Part shown: in pieces, positions 34,301-45,218 of the stretch
How the letters are laid out: the number at the start of each line of letters is the position of its first letter
How positions within the stretch are numbered: position 1 is the stretch's first letter
Assembly (NCBI GenBank): GCA_034336665.1
Contig: CM067568.1
Location: forward strand, 38,544,770-38,608,769
Length of the DNA stretch: 64,000 nt
Origin: Luscinia megarhynchos
Lineage: Eukaryota; Chordata; Aves; Passeriformes; Turdidae
Reading direction: 5' to 3'
Position numbers and translations under genes: made by a program
Notes under the pieces: generated by a model
What the model was told of the DNA's origin: nothing
The model's database searches: none
The model's input: the letters and a program-made list of their open reading frames with translations, nothing else

Positions 34301-37300
34301 ACCAGATGGCAGTAAAGCATTGAATTAATGTTAGGATTAAATTGGGGGGGGAAAGCGTGATACTGATTTCACAATAATTTGATTTATGTGATTTCATATT
34401 GCCTGATAGAGTTATAAACCAATAGCCTCTACTTCATGAAGGAAAGTGGCCACTTTTCTATGAAAAAAAATCAGTGATTAACATTGTGCTGTTGTGTGGA
34501 GTATCACTTGCTGTCCACAGTCAAGATTTTGTCCTTTATTGAACCTACAGGCTGTATAAACATGGAACAAGATCTTTCTTGTGCTTTAGTGAGAGGCATC
34601 AAAATTAAATGGTCATATATCCTCTGGAAAAGCTTGACAACTGCTGATTTCTAGTGGAAAATGGGATTTAACTTGCTAATGGCTGCTTTTGGAGTGTTAA
34701 GCCTTTAAATATATTGTAGTAAGAAATAATGCTTCTGAAGCCTTCCAAAGTTTCTTGTTGCATCTTTTGTGGGTTTTGGTTTTTTGGTTTTTTAAGAAAA
34801 GTAAGGATAACTATTCGAGCCAAAACACTAAGGATACTTCTTGTGGAAGAACCTGCTAACTTTATTCTGGCTAAGAAGTCTCAGAACCACTTGATACAGA
34901 GGCACTACTGAGATCTGTCATAATGAAACAAACTTGCAGCTCTAATGTGAACTGTTCAAATAGGTTTCCACACTGTTCAATGTGATTCCTGCACAGTTTG
35001 CAGGAGGTGCTTTATAGTTAGGTAGGAATGCAAATATTCTTTTCCAAGAAGTTTATGATCTTCATGTTGCTTTATGAGAATGTAACTCCTTGTATCTCCT
35101 TTCTCTCCTCCCAGTAGCCAGAGGAAGTCTGCTGTAAGGCTGAAGGGATGGCCCTAAAGTTAACTTGGGTATAATATTCCTCATTTTTACTTCAAAGCCT
35201 GCCTGTTATAGTCTCGTTGCAGTGTATACAGTTCAGATGTAGCTTGAGAAGAATGTTCAGGTGCCTTCTAAGCAATTATTTTGCTGATCTTTTGGAAGAG
35301 ACACTGAATTGGTAAGTATGCTGCATTGCTAGCAGTATGCTAACAGTGCATACCGTTATGCACTATTTGAAGACAGACTTGAAGCAAAATAAAAATCTAA
35401 CTCAAAAGCTAGATTTACCTCAGTAAAACCAGAAATGACTGTTTGTCTTTGGTTCAGTTTTGGGGAACTGTTGAGACCTGTGACCTTCAGCGATAAACAT
35501 TTCTTCATCACCTTCCTTGTCAGTTATATCAATGCTGGCTTGTAGAAGGTCTTCTTTCTACAAAACTTCCATCTTTGTCTTGTTCCTTGGCTAGACTTAG
35601 CAATATGCTGTGTTCAAGGAAGGGACTTTCTAAAAGTTAAAACTGGCACAGTTTGTGTTTTGCTTATGCAAAAATGCTGACCATATCATGTCATATTGAA
35701 CTCTGCTTGTATAGTTTTTTGCATTATATGTGTAAGTAATTGCATTTGAAAATCTACAGTTGTCCAGAGAATTTCTCTCTCAAAGGCTATTCTTCACTAT
35801 ATCCTCTGATGCAGCAGCAGTCATTGCAGAGTTTTGAAGAAAGATGGTCTTTCTCAAGGAGCATTGCAATATTTCTCTTTTCATTCAGACATTTCTTCTT
35901 AGTGTATGAAGTTTTTGGTGTTAAGTTCTGTGAACAGAAAATGCAGGTGCTGTGCTCTTGTGCATGGGCAGTTGTTTATCATTCCTAGTGAAGCAAAACT
36001 TCATATACACACCACCTACAGGTCTGCGTGAGGTCCAGGGTTAGTAATGAGATGACTACATTCTTGCAGGAGTGTAATACACATTGGTTTTTCTTTTCTG
36101 GACTATTGTGGCATTTCCTTTTATCTTAACTTTTCCTTGGCTATGTGCATCAAGTTGAGGGACATCTTTCTTCAACAGCGAAAGCTACTTGCTACCTTGA
36201 GGTACAGGAGAGATAAATAAAGAACTTCTGTTGTGGGCATAATTAACTTACTTGGGCATAATTTTTAAATGCATTTTCTGGCACAGGTCATGAACAAATG
36301 TGTAATGTGCCTCATATGTATATTACATAAAACTTAAATGTATGATGATGAAATTGGTTTCCTTTATATTCAGTTCTCCAGCTGGATTAGTCCTATCCAA
36401 CAGAGATTTAAGACCTGTATGTGGCCTTCAGAGCCTTCTGCACTGCTGTTTTTCAAACTTTGCTATTATTTCTTTTTTCTCAGTGTTAGTGTCAAGTTGC
36501 ATACACCTGGCAAGTAGATTTCAGTGTAGCTGAGTGTACACATGGAGTCTATGTGTAGTAGAGACATTACTAACTTCCTGCAATATGTAGGTGCTTTTTT
36601 TAAACTAGTTTCAGTGTTTCAAATCTTTGATAAGCAATAATGGAAATAATGACATTATTAAAATATTTTGCAAATATGCGTATGGTTGGCATGTTCCCTG
36701 GCAAAAAGAGTGTAATTGGCAGCAAAATCAAGACTGGACAATATTCTAGGGAATTTTGGAATGTGTAAAACTGTAGGAATACATTGTGAAAAAATTAAAA
36801 TTGGAGTTCAGCATTCAGTGTCAGATTCCTCTTTTTTTGCTGGTTTTTCAACTGTGGTAAAATAAGGTTCTGAAAATAGGATAATATGTAAAACACCACT
36901 TTTGCAATTAGGCACCACATTTTTTCTGACTTAACACTGCTACCAAGTGGTATTTTTTTGTTTGGCTATGGATTTTGCTGATGTCATTGTGACAGAACTT
37001 GGTTTATTTTAAGAGCAGTTTTGCCTTTGGAAGCAGCAGCTTGTCCCTGGCAGTCACTGATATGTTGCCCTTGAACTCTGTGCACACAGGGACTCCATCC
37101 TGTGCCCAGGATACATGTGAGCCAAGCTCTGAACAGTTAATGTGGAGCAGATAAGCCCTGTTACCTGAGCAGGAGAGCAGGAATGGCACAAAGATGCATG
37201 TCTTCAGGGATGCTTCTCAGAAATTCACCTTGTAACTCTTCGTAGACTAATTAGGTTGATTTTTATCTAGGGGTTTATCCTCTTCCATTTTGCATTTGGG

Positions 37301-37412
37301 GGAATGTTGCATCTTCATGTGGGATAGTGGATGAATGTTTTGTAATTTGGAACTACGTATGATGTGAATTCATGTGCTGAGGCACACTGAATGTCTGAAG
37401 CCATGCTATGGT

Positions 37413-37450
37413 CATATAACATAATTGATAACATATAACATAATTGATAA
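37413..37450. repeat. Exact 19-bp tandem duplication
   Basis: The unit catataacataattgataa occurs twice in direct succession, followed by a partial third (cata). It is an AT-rich minisatellite-like slippage product in intergenic DNA. Confidence 0.9.
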
Positions 37451-38410
37451 CATAAGCGTGCTCAATCTTATCAGTGCAGAAATGAGTTGTCATGGCAGGA
37501 CACTTTCCCAGTGCTACAGTTCTTATGGGGAGAAAAACAGACATTGGAGAGGCATCTGCATAAAACTTTGCTCCCTGTTAATTCTCAGTGCTCTTTTATT
37601 TGTACCAGGATTTAGAGCTATCATATGTAGATCTTTCTCATGTAGGACCTGATTTTTTTGAATGCTGTATTTACCTTGTCATTACTCCATTACTTCTAGA
37701 TTTCTGTTTTATACCTGCATGATATCTGAGTTACATCTACAGTACTTGGCATTTCTCTATCCTCTCTACCTCCCGTCTCCTCCAGCTTTCTTAATTATTT
37801 TTTTGTATGTCTGAGAATCCTTTCTCGACTTTGGTTTCCAGTATGCTAGAGGTGTTTTTTTTGGTGTGGACTTCTAATTCTATGGTCTAGTTCCAGCGGG
37901 AAAAGCCACTGAATGATTGCAACCATATGACCATTCAATAATAGACTGAATAAAGTTGAAATGGCACCAAAAGGCTTGCAGGAGCAGCTTTGTGAGATGA
38001 ACTGAGTTTTGCTAACTGCTGAAGCAGCAAGATCATTGGATCATGACTATGTCTCAGGGATGATGCAAGGGACAATAAACTTTCCTGAAAAGGCCTTTGG
38101 GGCACTACACACTGCTTCGAGGTGATGTCAGTGCAGTGCTCCCAAGGAACACCTCCCACACTGGTTCCAGCATCATTTACAATGAGAAGCTGGTCTGCCA
38201 AGGACTGCTACTGCCACTATTTGCGAGAGAACACCTCTGCAGAAAAAGCAGTTGGATGGCCCTGAGGCTGATGGTTGGCTGTGGCTGACGTAGAAGGCCA
38301 CACAGTAATATTGAGAGAGGTAAGATCTTGTGGTGGTAACTGCATTTCTACTGACTGGCTGAGGCCTTCATAGTCATTATTTGTCAAGTTGGCATATTCC
38401 CACATAAATA

Positions 38411-38454
38411 CTGTGATTCATGACACATGTGATTGGCCTGTGATTCATGACACA
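38411..38454. repeat. 17-bp exact direct repeat, 27-bp period
   Basis: The string ctgtgattcatgacaca occurs at 38,411-38,427 and 38,438-38,454. Each copy includes TGATTCA, close to an AP-1-type site. The function is unknown. Confidence 0.85.
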
Positions 38455-39325
38455 GTGAAGAGCTAAACTTGCTTTTCATTGCCAATAAATTAGGTGGCAA
38501 ATGGTCACAGATGGTGTTGTGGTATTCAGAGTATATCAATACCATTATACTTGTTACCAGGGAATGGGATAGTCATTGGTGTTGCTGAGGGTGTAAAGGA
38601 GAGAAATTGCATTCTTTTTGCTTGAAATACCCAAAGCAGTTTTATAGAAATGGCCTTACAGGAGCTCAAGAGAGAGACAATTCTGTAGTTTTGTCAAGAG
38701 TTCACACAGCAACAATTTGTTCTGCACCAAACATGCTGTGTGCCACTGCAATCTTCTCCACTGTCACTTGTCAAGAAACACCGGTCCGAAGACAATTCCT
38801 CCTAGCATGAGGTGGCCCCTTCTGAAAAATGATGTCCAGTCATCTTTATGAGTAAGCCCAGGATCTGCAGGGATTTTGTTCCCCTGGTCAGTATGATATT
38901 CAAATGCAGAAAACATTGCCAGCAGCATCCTGGTTACATTGCAGGTTGGAAGATGCTTGTGGAAGCAAATTATACAGTGTTAATGGACATGTCTCCAGTT
39001 AAGTGCCAACACGTGGGTGAGTATAGTGTTGTGACTTCTTTATATTCCAATAAATAAAGCTCCATGAAGTTCTTGAAGCTGAAGGTTTGTCACCAGATCA
39101 AGCACTCCCACCTTCGTCTGGTCTGTTACGATTTTGTTACAGCCAAGAACCTGTGCCATGAATGCTTTCACTGACAAGATTGAGGTGGTGTTTCTAATTT
39201 CCTGATGCTTCCAGTTCTTGCAAAAATTGCCCTGGTCTTTTGGATAATGTTGCTTATTAAAAGTTTAGTCAGAATTGGAGGTACTTGCATTGAAGCTCAG
39301 GGGTTAGATAGTTGCAGAAGAAGTG

Positions 39326-39370
39326 GTTTGTTTGAAGTCACAGAAAAAATTGTTTGTTTGAAGTCACAGA
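39326..39370. repeat. 19-bp exact direct repeat, 26-bp period
   Basis: The string gtttgtttgaagtcacaga occurs at 39,326-39,344 and 39,352-39,370. It appears to be a local duplication. Confidence 0.85.
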
Positions 39371-42326
39371 GCAGTGAAGCTCTGACAGCAGCAGTGACCC
39401 TGGATTCTGCACTGGAGCTTGTGCTTTCCCAAGAGGTTATTTGAAGAGCACTGCCAAGTAAAAAACACCTGGTGTTCTGTGCTCAGAAGGAAATGCCATT
39501 GTATGGGCACAGCCTTCCTCAAAAGAAACAACTGAAAAATCTGTGTTCTCACAGCTGCAGCCTTGGGACATTGCAAAACATGAACAGGTGATAGTTCTGC
39601 TTTATAATGATTGTGCAAGAGGGCCGAGCACTCTGGGGTTTAAAAGCACCATTTTACAGCATTACCTTTTTAATACTAACTGTAGGTACTATTCCAAAAG
39701 TGTTTTATCTAAAATCAACCTTTATAATTGTTTTTATTTCAACACAGGTTGTATTGCCAATCACAGGGACTCAGTACATGCAGAGATGTATAGGGCTGGC
39801 CTCACTTTTCCCTTGAGCATAAATTCTTGGTGGCTTTTATTGTTCTCCTTATAGTTATTTTTTCTTTAAAAGCTGGAAACTAGAAATTGTAAACAATTAC
39901 TTAAGCTGTTTGCTCTCTGAGAACCAAATGAGGAGAGGTTTTGTATTGAGATGTGTAGATATATTTATATGCGTACATGTTAGGTATTTAGTTGGTTTTT
40001 TTAATAATACTAAGTGTTTTGTATCATTTATTTGTATGAAGCTACGGCTGACACAAATGTGCTTTGGAAAATCCAGTAAAATATCTTGCTTGAAGTTTCA
40101 TGTTTTTTCCTCTATTTGTATTTTTCATATTCTCACCTTTTCACTTCACCACTTAGTTTTAGCTGCTTATTTTCCATGATTGCGGTAAGACAAAAAGATT
40201 GATGCTGTTGGGTACAGACTGGCACTTTTAAAAATGATCCTTTTAAATCTAGTAGAACAATTAGTGAGAAAGCAATAAACACCAGGAGGGAAGCTGCCAC
40301 TTCAGCTCGTGCCAGTTGGACTTTATGCTGTGTCATTAACAGTTGCTTAGTAGGTAATCTGTAGTGCCTGTTTTATTGGATTAGCAAAAACAAGAACAAT
40401 GTTTAACCTTTGCACATAAGGTGAAAATTACCCTATAAACTTTTTATCAAAAGCCTAGTGCTAAATAACGTGACTAAATTTGGAAAGCCTGTAGAAATAC
40501 TGCAGAAGATGATGACAGGTGGGATTGGTTGCTGTAAAAATGCTAAAAGCCATCTAAAAAGGAGAAAATCAGAATTTTTCTCAAATTATAGGTGTCTCTA
40601 GTGTTTGTATATTACCAGAAAAAAGGAAAATGTTGATCATGGGATTTAGTAATGTGGGACTTCACCTGCCACTCAGGAGCCTGTACAGTTAGGTGAGAAG
40701 GAACTAGTATATGAATATGAACTGTATCCTCAAAGTGTGGAGTGCTGAGCTAAATCTGCTTTTCCTTAGGATCTGTGCACAGCTCTCCCCAGTTTTATGT
40801 GAAGAACCATTCTCAAGCCTTCTCTATCAGGCCTGTTTTTAAAAATGGATTTATTGGTTTGGTGTTTATGTATTCATGGATATGTGTGCTTTTTCTCTAG
40901 CAGCCCATCTGTTGTCTTCTCCCATCCTCTTCTCCAAGACAAGCACCAGTCTTGAGTGATGGAGAGAGCTCCAGCAGAGGCTGACTGTGCTCTCACTCCT
41001 CTGTGTACCCTTGGTCAGAGTATCTCCCTCACGCTGGCAGGGGAGAACAGCTCACCTGGCTGCTGCTATTAAACTGGCACCTGGCAGAGCCCCAGTTCCC
41101 ATCTCCTGCTCCATGGCTTAACTAATACATTCTTTCTTGGTGTGCAAAGGGAAAAAGCCTTTGCTATCAGCTAGACACACCAGTCTATTCTAAGTGACCC
41201 CACAGCCTGTTTTAGCCTTAGGACTGCTCCCCACAGTCTCTCTGCATCGCTTCACCTTCTCCCCAGGGGATGCTGGGTCTGCAGCACAGGGCAACTCTGC
41301 ACACAGGAGGCAGAGGAAGGGCTGTCTGCTGCAGAGAAAAGTCAGAGCTCTCAAATGTGGTAATTGTACTATAACCTGGATTAATCTGTCCTTCCAGTGC
41401 ATATAATGGGACAGCAAATACTGAATTTTCATGAACGTGGGCCACTGGCTCACCAAGGGATACTTACGTGGAGAGCTGCCCTGATGTCAAATTAAGCATG
41501 TGTGTTTGAGGGAAGGATCCTTTCACAAACATTCATTTGAGCTGGGAACTTCTAGGGCTGGTTCACTCACTGTAGGTAGGTGCAAGTTATTAAATGGAAG
41601 AAAAGAAAAAACAGGTACTGTCAATTTCCCCCAAGCTATTTTGGCACACAGGGCACACATTCAAGCTTTAATTAGCTCCACATGAGTAATAAGGGCTCTT
41701 ATGGTAAGTATTAAGATAGAGAAGTACATAAGGGCTCTCAGGGCCTTGCCAGCTTGGTCAGTGTGGTCACACCTCCCTCTTTCAGCAGCCACAGCCTGGA
41801 GGCAGAAATCAGTGATTTTAAATATTTAGCAGCCTTTGCTGCTGCATAGCTGTGTGGACTTGGTGTGTTGTGGTGGATGGGCTAGGAATGCAATTGGAAA
41901 TGTACAAGGATAGCCCCGAGGAACTGTTTCCCAGAGGAGATGGTTATGGGTGCCTGTGGGCTTTTTGCATATACCACAGAAATTTGGATAGAGGGAAGGA
42001 AACAATGTTTTATATAAAGATGAAATTCAGCAGTAGTGACTGCACTACCCCAATTGCTTCCTTGGCTAATTAGTGGAAAATGGTGAAGAAGAGCCCAGCC
42101 AAGCCTGGGAGTCATGACCATTGTCTCTATGTGGGCAGCAGCTCTCCCTTCTCCCCTCAAGCCCTCCAAGCAGACCCACTTTTTCAGTAGGAATCTCCCT
42201 ACTGAATTGTGGTGATAGGCACCCATTAGGTTTTGTTTGAAGGCTAACTTCTGTGTCTTGGGTAGGACTGGAACATAAATGACATTACACACCGTACCCT
42301 GCACAGCACTAGTGAAACCTTAATTT

Positions 42327-42960
42327 CACAGAAGCATAGAGCATGCTGAGTTGGAAAGGACTCATCAGGATCCTTGACATTCAACTCCCCTCTCTGCACA
42401 AGACACCCCAAGAGTTATACCATGTGTCTGAGAGCATTGTTCAAATAATTCTGGAACTCTGTCAAGCTTGGGGCTGTCACCACTTCCCTGGGGAGCCTGT
42501 GTCAGTGCCCAACCACCCCCTGGGTGAAACACCCTTTTCTGATATCTAAACTAAACCTCTCCTGACTCAGTTTCATGCCATTTCCTCAAGTCCTGTCACT
42601 GGCCACCAGAGAGAAGAAATCGGTGCCTGCCCCTCCAGTTCACCTTCTGGGGCTGCTGGAGGCACACAGCCAGGGTTGCCCCATCCCAGATGCACAGTCT
42701 GGCACTTGCCCTTGTTCAGCTTCTTACAATTGCTGATTGCCCATCTGTCTGATTTTTTGAGGTCTCTCTGCAGGAGCTGTCTGCCCTCAAAGGGAGTTGG
42801 CATTGGCAAACTTATTATTCTTAGTATTCTTCTGGGTCCTGAGTCTAAGTCATTAACAAAGATGTTGAAGAGAACTGGAGCCCTGCAAACCCCACTAGTG
42901 ACTGCACAGTGTGAAATTCACACCCAATTTGCCTCACACCTCAGGCTCCATTGCCCCTAG
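42327..42960 (-). mobile_element. CR1 LINE 3' end fragment, antisense, with internal deletion
   Basis: On the minus strand this ends, at the 42,327 side, in the conserved CR1 3' region (forward signs: agcatagagcatgctgagtt, then ctggggagcctgtgtcagtg and tctaaactaaacctctcctg). Upstream in the element, LNKGKCQTVHLGWGNPG recalls the conserved FNKGKCKVLHLG block of the CR1 ORF2 C-terminus. The space between these parts is shorter than in full CR1, so an internal deletion or a divergent subfamily is likely. Ends are approximate. Confidence 0.88.
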
Positions 42961-43743
42961 AGTAACCCCAGCTTTCCCCATCTCCCAGCAGATGTTCTGC
43001 CTTTTCTATATCAGTACTTCTGTGACCTAGATAGGAGGGAAGGCAGTGTGAACTCCTCCTTTCTCAGCTGGCTGATGCTTTCCAGGGCTCTCAGAGGAGC
43101 ACAGGGCTTTTTGATTCAGCTCACTCAGCTTCAGCAGCAGAGTTGTGCCTGTCTGGGTGCAACCCCTTGCTTCCAAACAGACAAGTGGGCCTGGAGGAGG
43201 CAGCTGCACCCCAGGCTCCCCAGACAGGATCTCTGCTTGCAGGGAGGACCATAGGGTTTCAAGAAAGTGAGTGTATTCTACCTCTGCATCTCTGACACTT
43301 CTGTGGTCTCTGTCACACCTGGCTGAAGTTGACAAGTAGCATTTCAGAGCAGACTATTCATGAGGCATTGGGGTGAGGGGACAGGTTTAAAGAAGCTGAT
43401 GTTGGTTGGTGGGGCCTGCTTGACCCCACCAAAATGCTGGCTGAAGGACTGCTCTTCTGCTGCAGTGTTACTTTTCCCAACAAAAAGCAAGAAATTCCTA
43501 GGATAATACTTTAGAGCAGACATCAAAATAGGTCTATGGGGTTGTAAAGGGGTAACTTAAACAACATGTTTATTTAAAAAGGAATCAAGTAAATTTGGTG
43601 TTGGAATTGTAAAATGTACAAAATTGGAGAAATAAACATACAAAAAGAAGCAGGAAATCTGGGTGGCCACACTCATGATGGGGAACCACTGTCAAACTGC
43701 CTCTATTTCAGAGCTCCCCGTTGTGTCCTGATGTTACTACCTC

Positions 43744-43749
43744 TTTATT
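43744..43749 (-). terminator. Candidate PROX2 poly(A) signal (AATAAA on minus strand)
   Basis: AATAAA on the minus strand lies about 1.28 kb after the PROX2 stop. Another is at 43,569-43,574. Neither can be confirmed without transcripts. Confidence 0.25.
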
Positions 43750-45032
43750 CCTGTAGATGCATTGCCTGTGCATCATCCCATGTGCTCATCTGATGCTGGA
43801 GCTGTGGTTCTCCTCTCGAGTCACTTGCTGCACTCTAGTTCCAGTTGACACCTTAAAGCACACCCAAAATTATCTTGGCCTTTTCCCAGTCTTCTTCTCT
43901 CTGAGGGTTTTGCACAGGTGTGTTGTTGCCCATCACTGCCCTCCCACTGCCCTCATGCCATGCCCCTGTCAGAGCTCCCTGCTCTTCACAGCCTTTTCCT
44001 CTCCACTGCCACCTTTGTCAGGATTAGAGAGCCCTTAACACAAAAAGCTTCACCATGTTCTATCAGGTAGAAGAGTGGTCACTAAGTCTTGGCCACAGGG
44101 TAGACAAAACTCCTTGAGTTTACAGACCTTACAGCAGTGGGGTTGTAGATGTCAATGCCCAGCTCTTCCCCAGCTTGTGTCTGATGGATCCCAAATAACA
44201 TTCTTCTCTTTGACCAAGGGCAGGGTGCAGAGCAGAGACGCTTGGGGCAGTTTTGCCAACAGGAGCACAGTTGAGGGAACATGGGTGTGTGTTTAGCATG
44301 GAGCTGTCCTCCCAGGTGATGGGCTGATGGAGGCTCTTTGGAGTGCCAAGCAGTACTGGCTGTGCATCCTGCTCTCCTCCAGCATCCCAGAGAACACTGC
44401 TGGGAGCACACAGCTGCATAGGGGGGTTGTCTAACAGCACAGGGGAGGTGGAGGAGAGTGTTATTCTTGCTGGCTAACACAAACATGGTTTTACATATCC
44501 CAGACAGAACAACTGTCCCCATGGAGTGCTTGAAATGCTGGAATTCACTAGCTGTTTTCTTTGGACACTGGTGTGTTGTATCTGGACAGAAACTGAGTCA
44601 TGCTTTTGGACTCAGTACATCCGCTAGTCTGCTGTGCCAAGGAAACTTTGCCCACTACTAGGACCTCTTCCTGTTTTATAAAGAGCAAGGCTGTTTGCCC
44701 TGGTTTATGACCCTCTGGAAGAGAGAATGAAGGCAGCTCAGCCAGGGTCATGAGGAGAGCTGGGGCAAGGCAACTTCTCAGGCTCCAACCTGATGGCTTC
44801 ATCTCTGTGCCTCCCTTCTGGCAGTCCTCACCAGTTCTGAGCAGCAGAATAAAATACACAGCATAAAATCCCAGCACATGAGGCTAGTGATAGACCTCAC
44901 CTAAGGAGCTGTCTTACAGAGAGTGCATGGCCCTCAAAGAGTACCCCAAATAACAGGTGCTGTACAGAGTGCCCATGAGGTGCTTAGCACATGGTGACTG
45001 CACACACGACCCAGGGCTGCTTTCACAGAGAC

Positions 45033-45218
45033 TCAGCTGTGAAGCAGTTCCTGGGAGCAGCCAGCAGCTTTGAACCCTTCTGGGATGTCGCTGTCGAGTT
45101 TGGAAATTATTTTGTAAATGGGTTTCTTCCAGGAGGGGTCGGCATCCTTGCCTGCCCTGACGGCGCTGAAGAACTCCTGCAGTGTCAGGCTGGCCACCTC
45201 CAGGAACCGCCCTGGCAC
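45033..45218 (-). CDS. PROX2: PROX2 coding exon 4: Prospero domain and stop
   Basis: The last exon encodes VPGRFLEVASLTLQEFFSAV, AGKDADPSWKKPIYKIISKL and a tail ending SQELLHS. Human ends YPQELFRS. The preceding intron is only 90 bp (45,219-45,308). Confidence 0.97.
   Translation of the reverse strand: MPGRFLEVASLTLQEFFSAVRAGKDADPSWKKPIYKIISKLDSDIPEGFKAAGCSQELLHS

Larger units (their letters stand above)
28430..40650. other. Intergenic region, AT-rich part
   Basis: About 12 kb between the end of YLPM1 and the compositional change near 40.6 kb. No gene was recognised. Short direct repeats at 37,413-37,450, 38,411-38,454 and 39,326-39,370 are listed separately. Frames of 60-100 residues on both strands in 37.9-39.9 kb have no recognised similarity. 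Confidence 0.6.
40650..45032. other. Intergenic region, GC-richer part, and downstream flank of PROX2
   Basis: From about 40.7 kb base composition rises in G+C. The stretch contains the antisense CR1 fragment at 42.3-43.0 kb and presumably the PROX2 3'UTR at its right end. No other gene was recognised. Confidence 0.55.

Noticed and set aside
37935..38405. Minus-strand frames that look protein-like, possibly a retrocopy
   Set aside because: Stops interrupt them, both strands are partly open, and no family was recognised. Kept only as an area to check.
38607..39444. Plus-strand frames (67-79 residues) near the intergenic duplications
   Set aside because: No recognised similarity, no splice logic, and frames change repeatedly.
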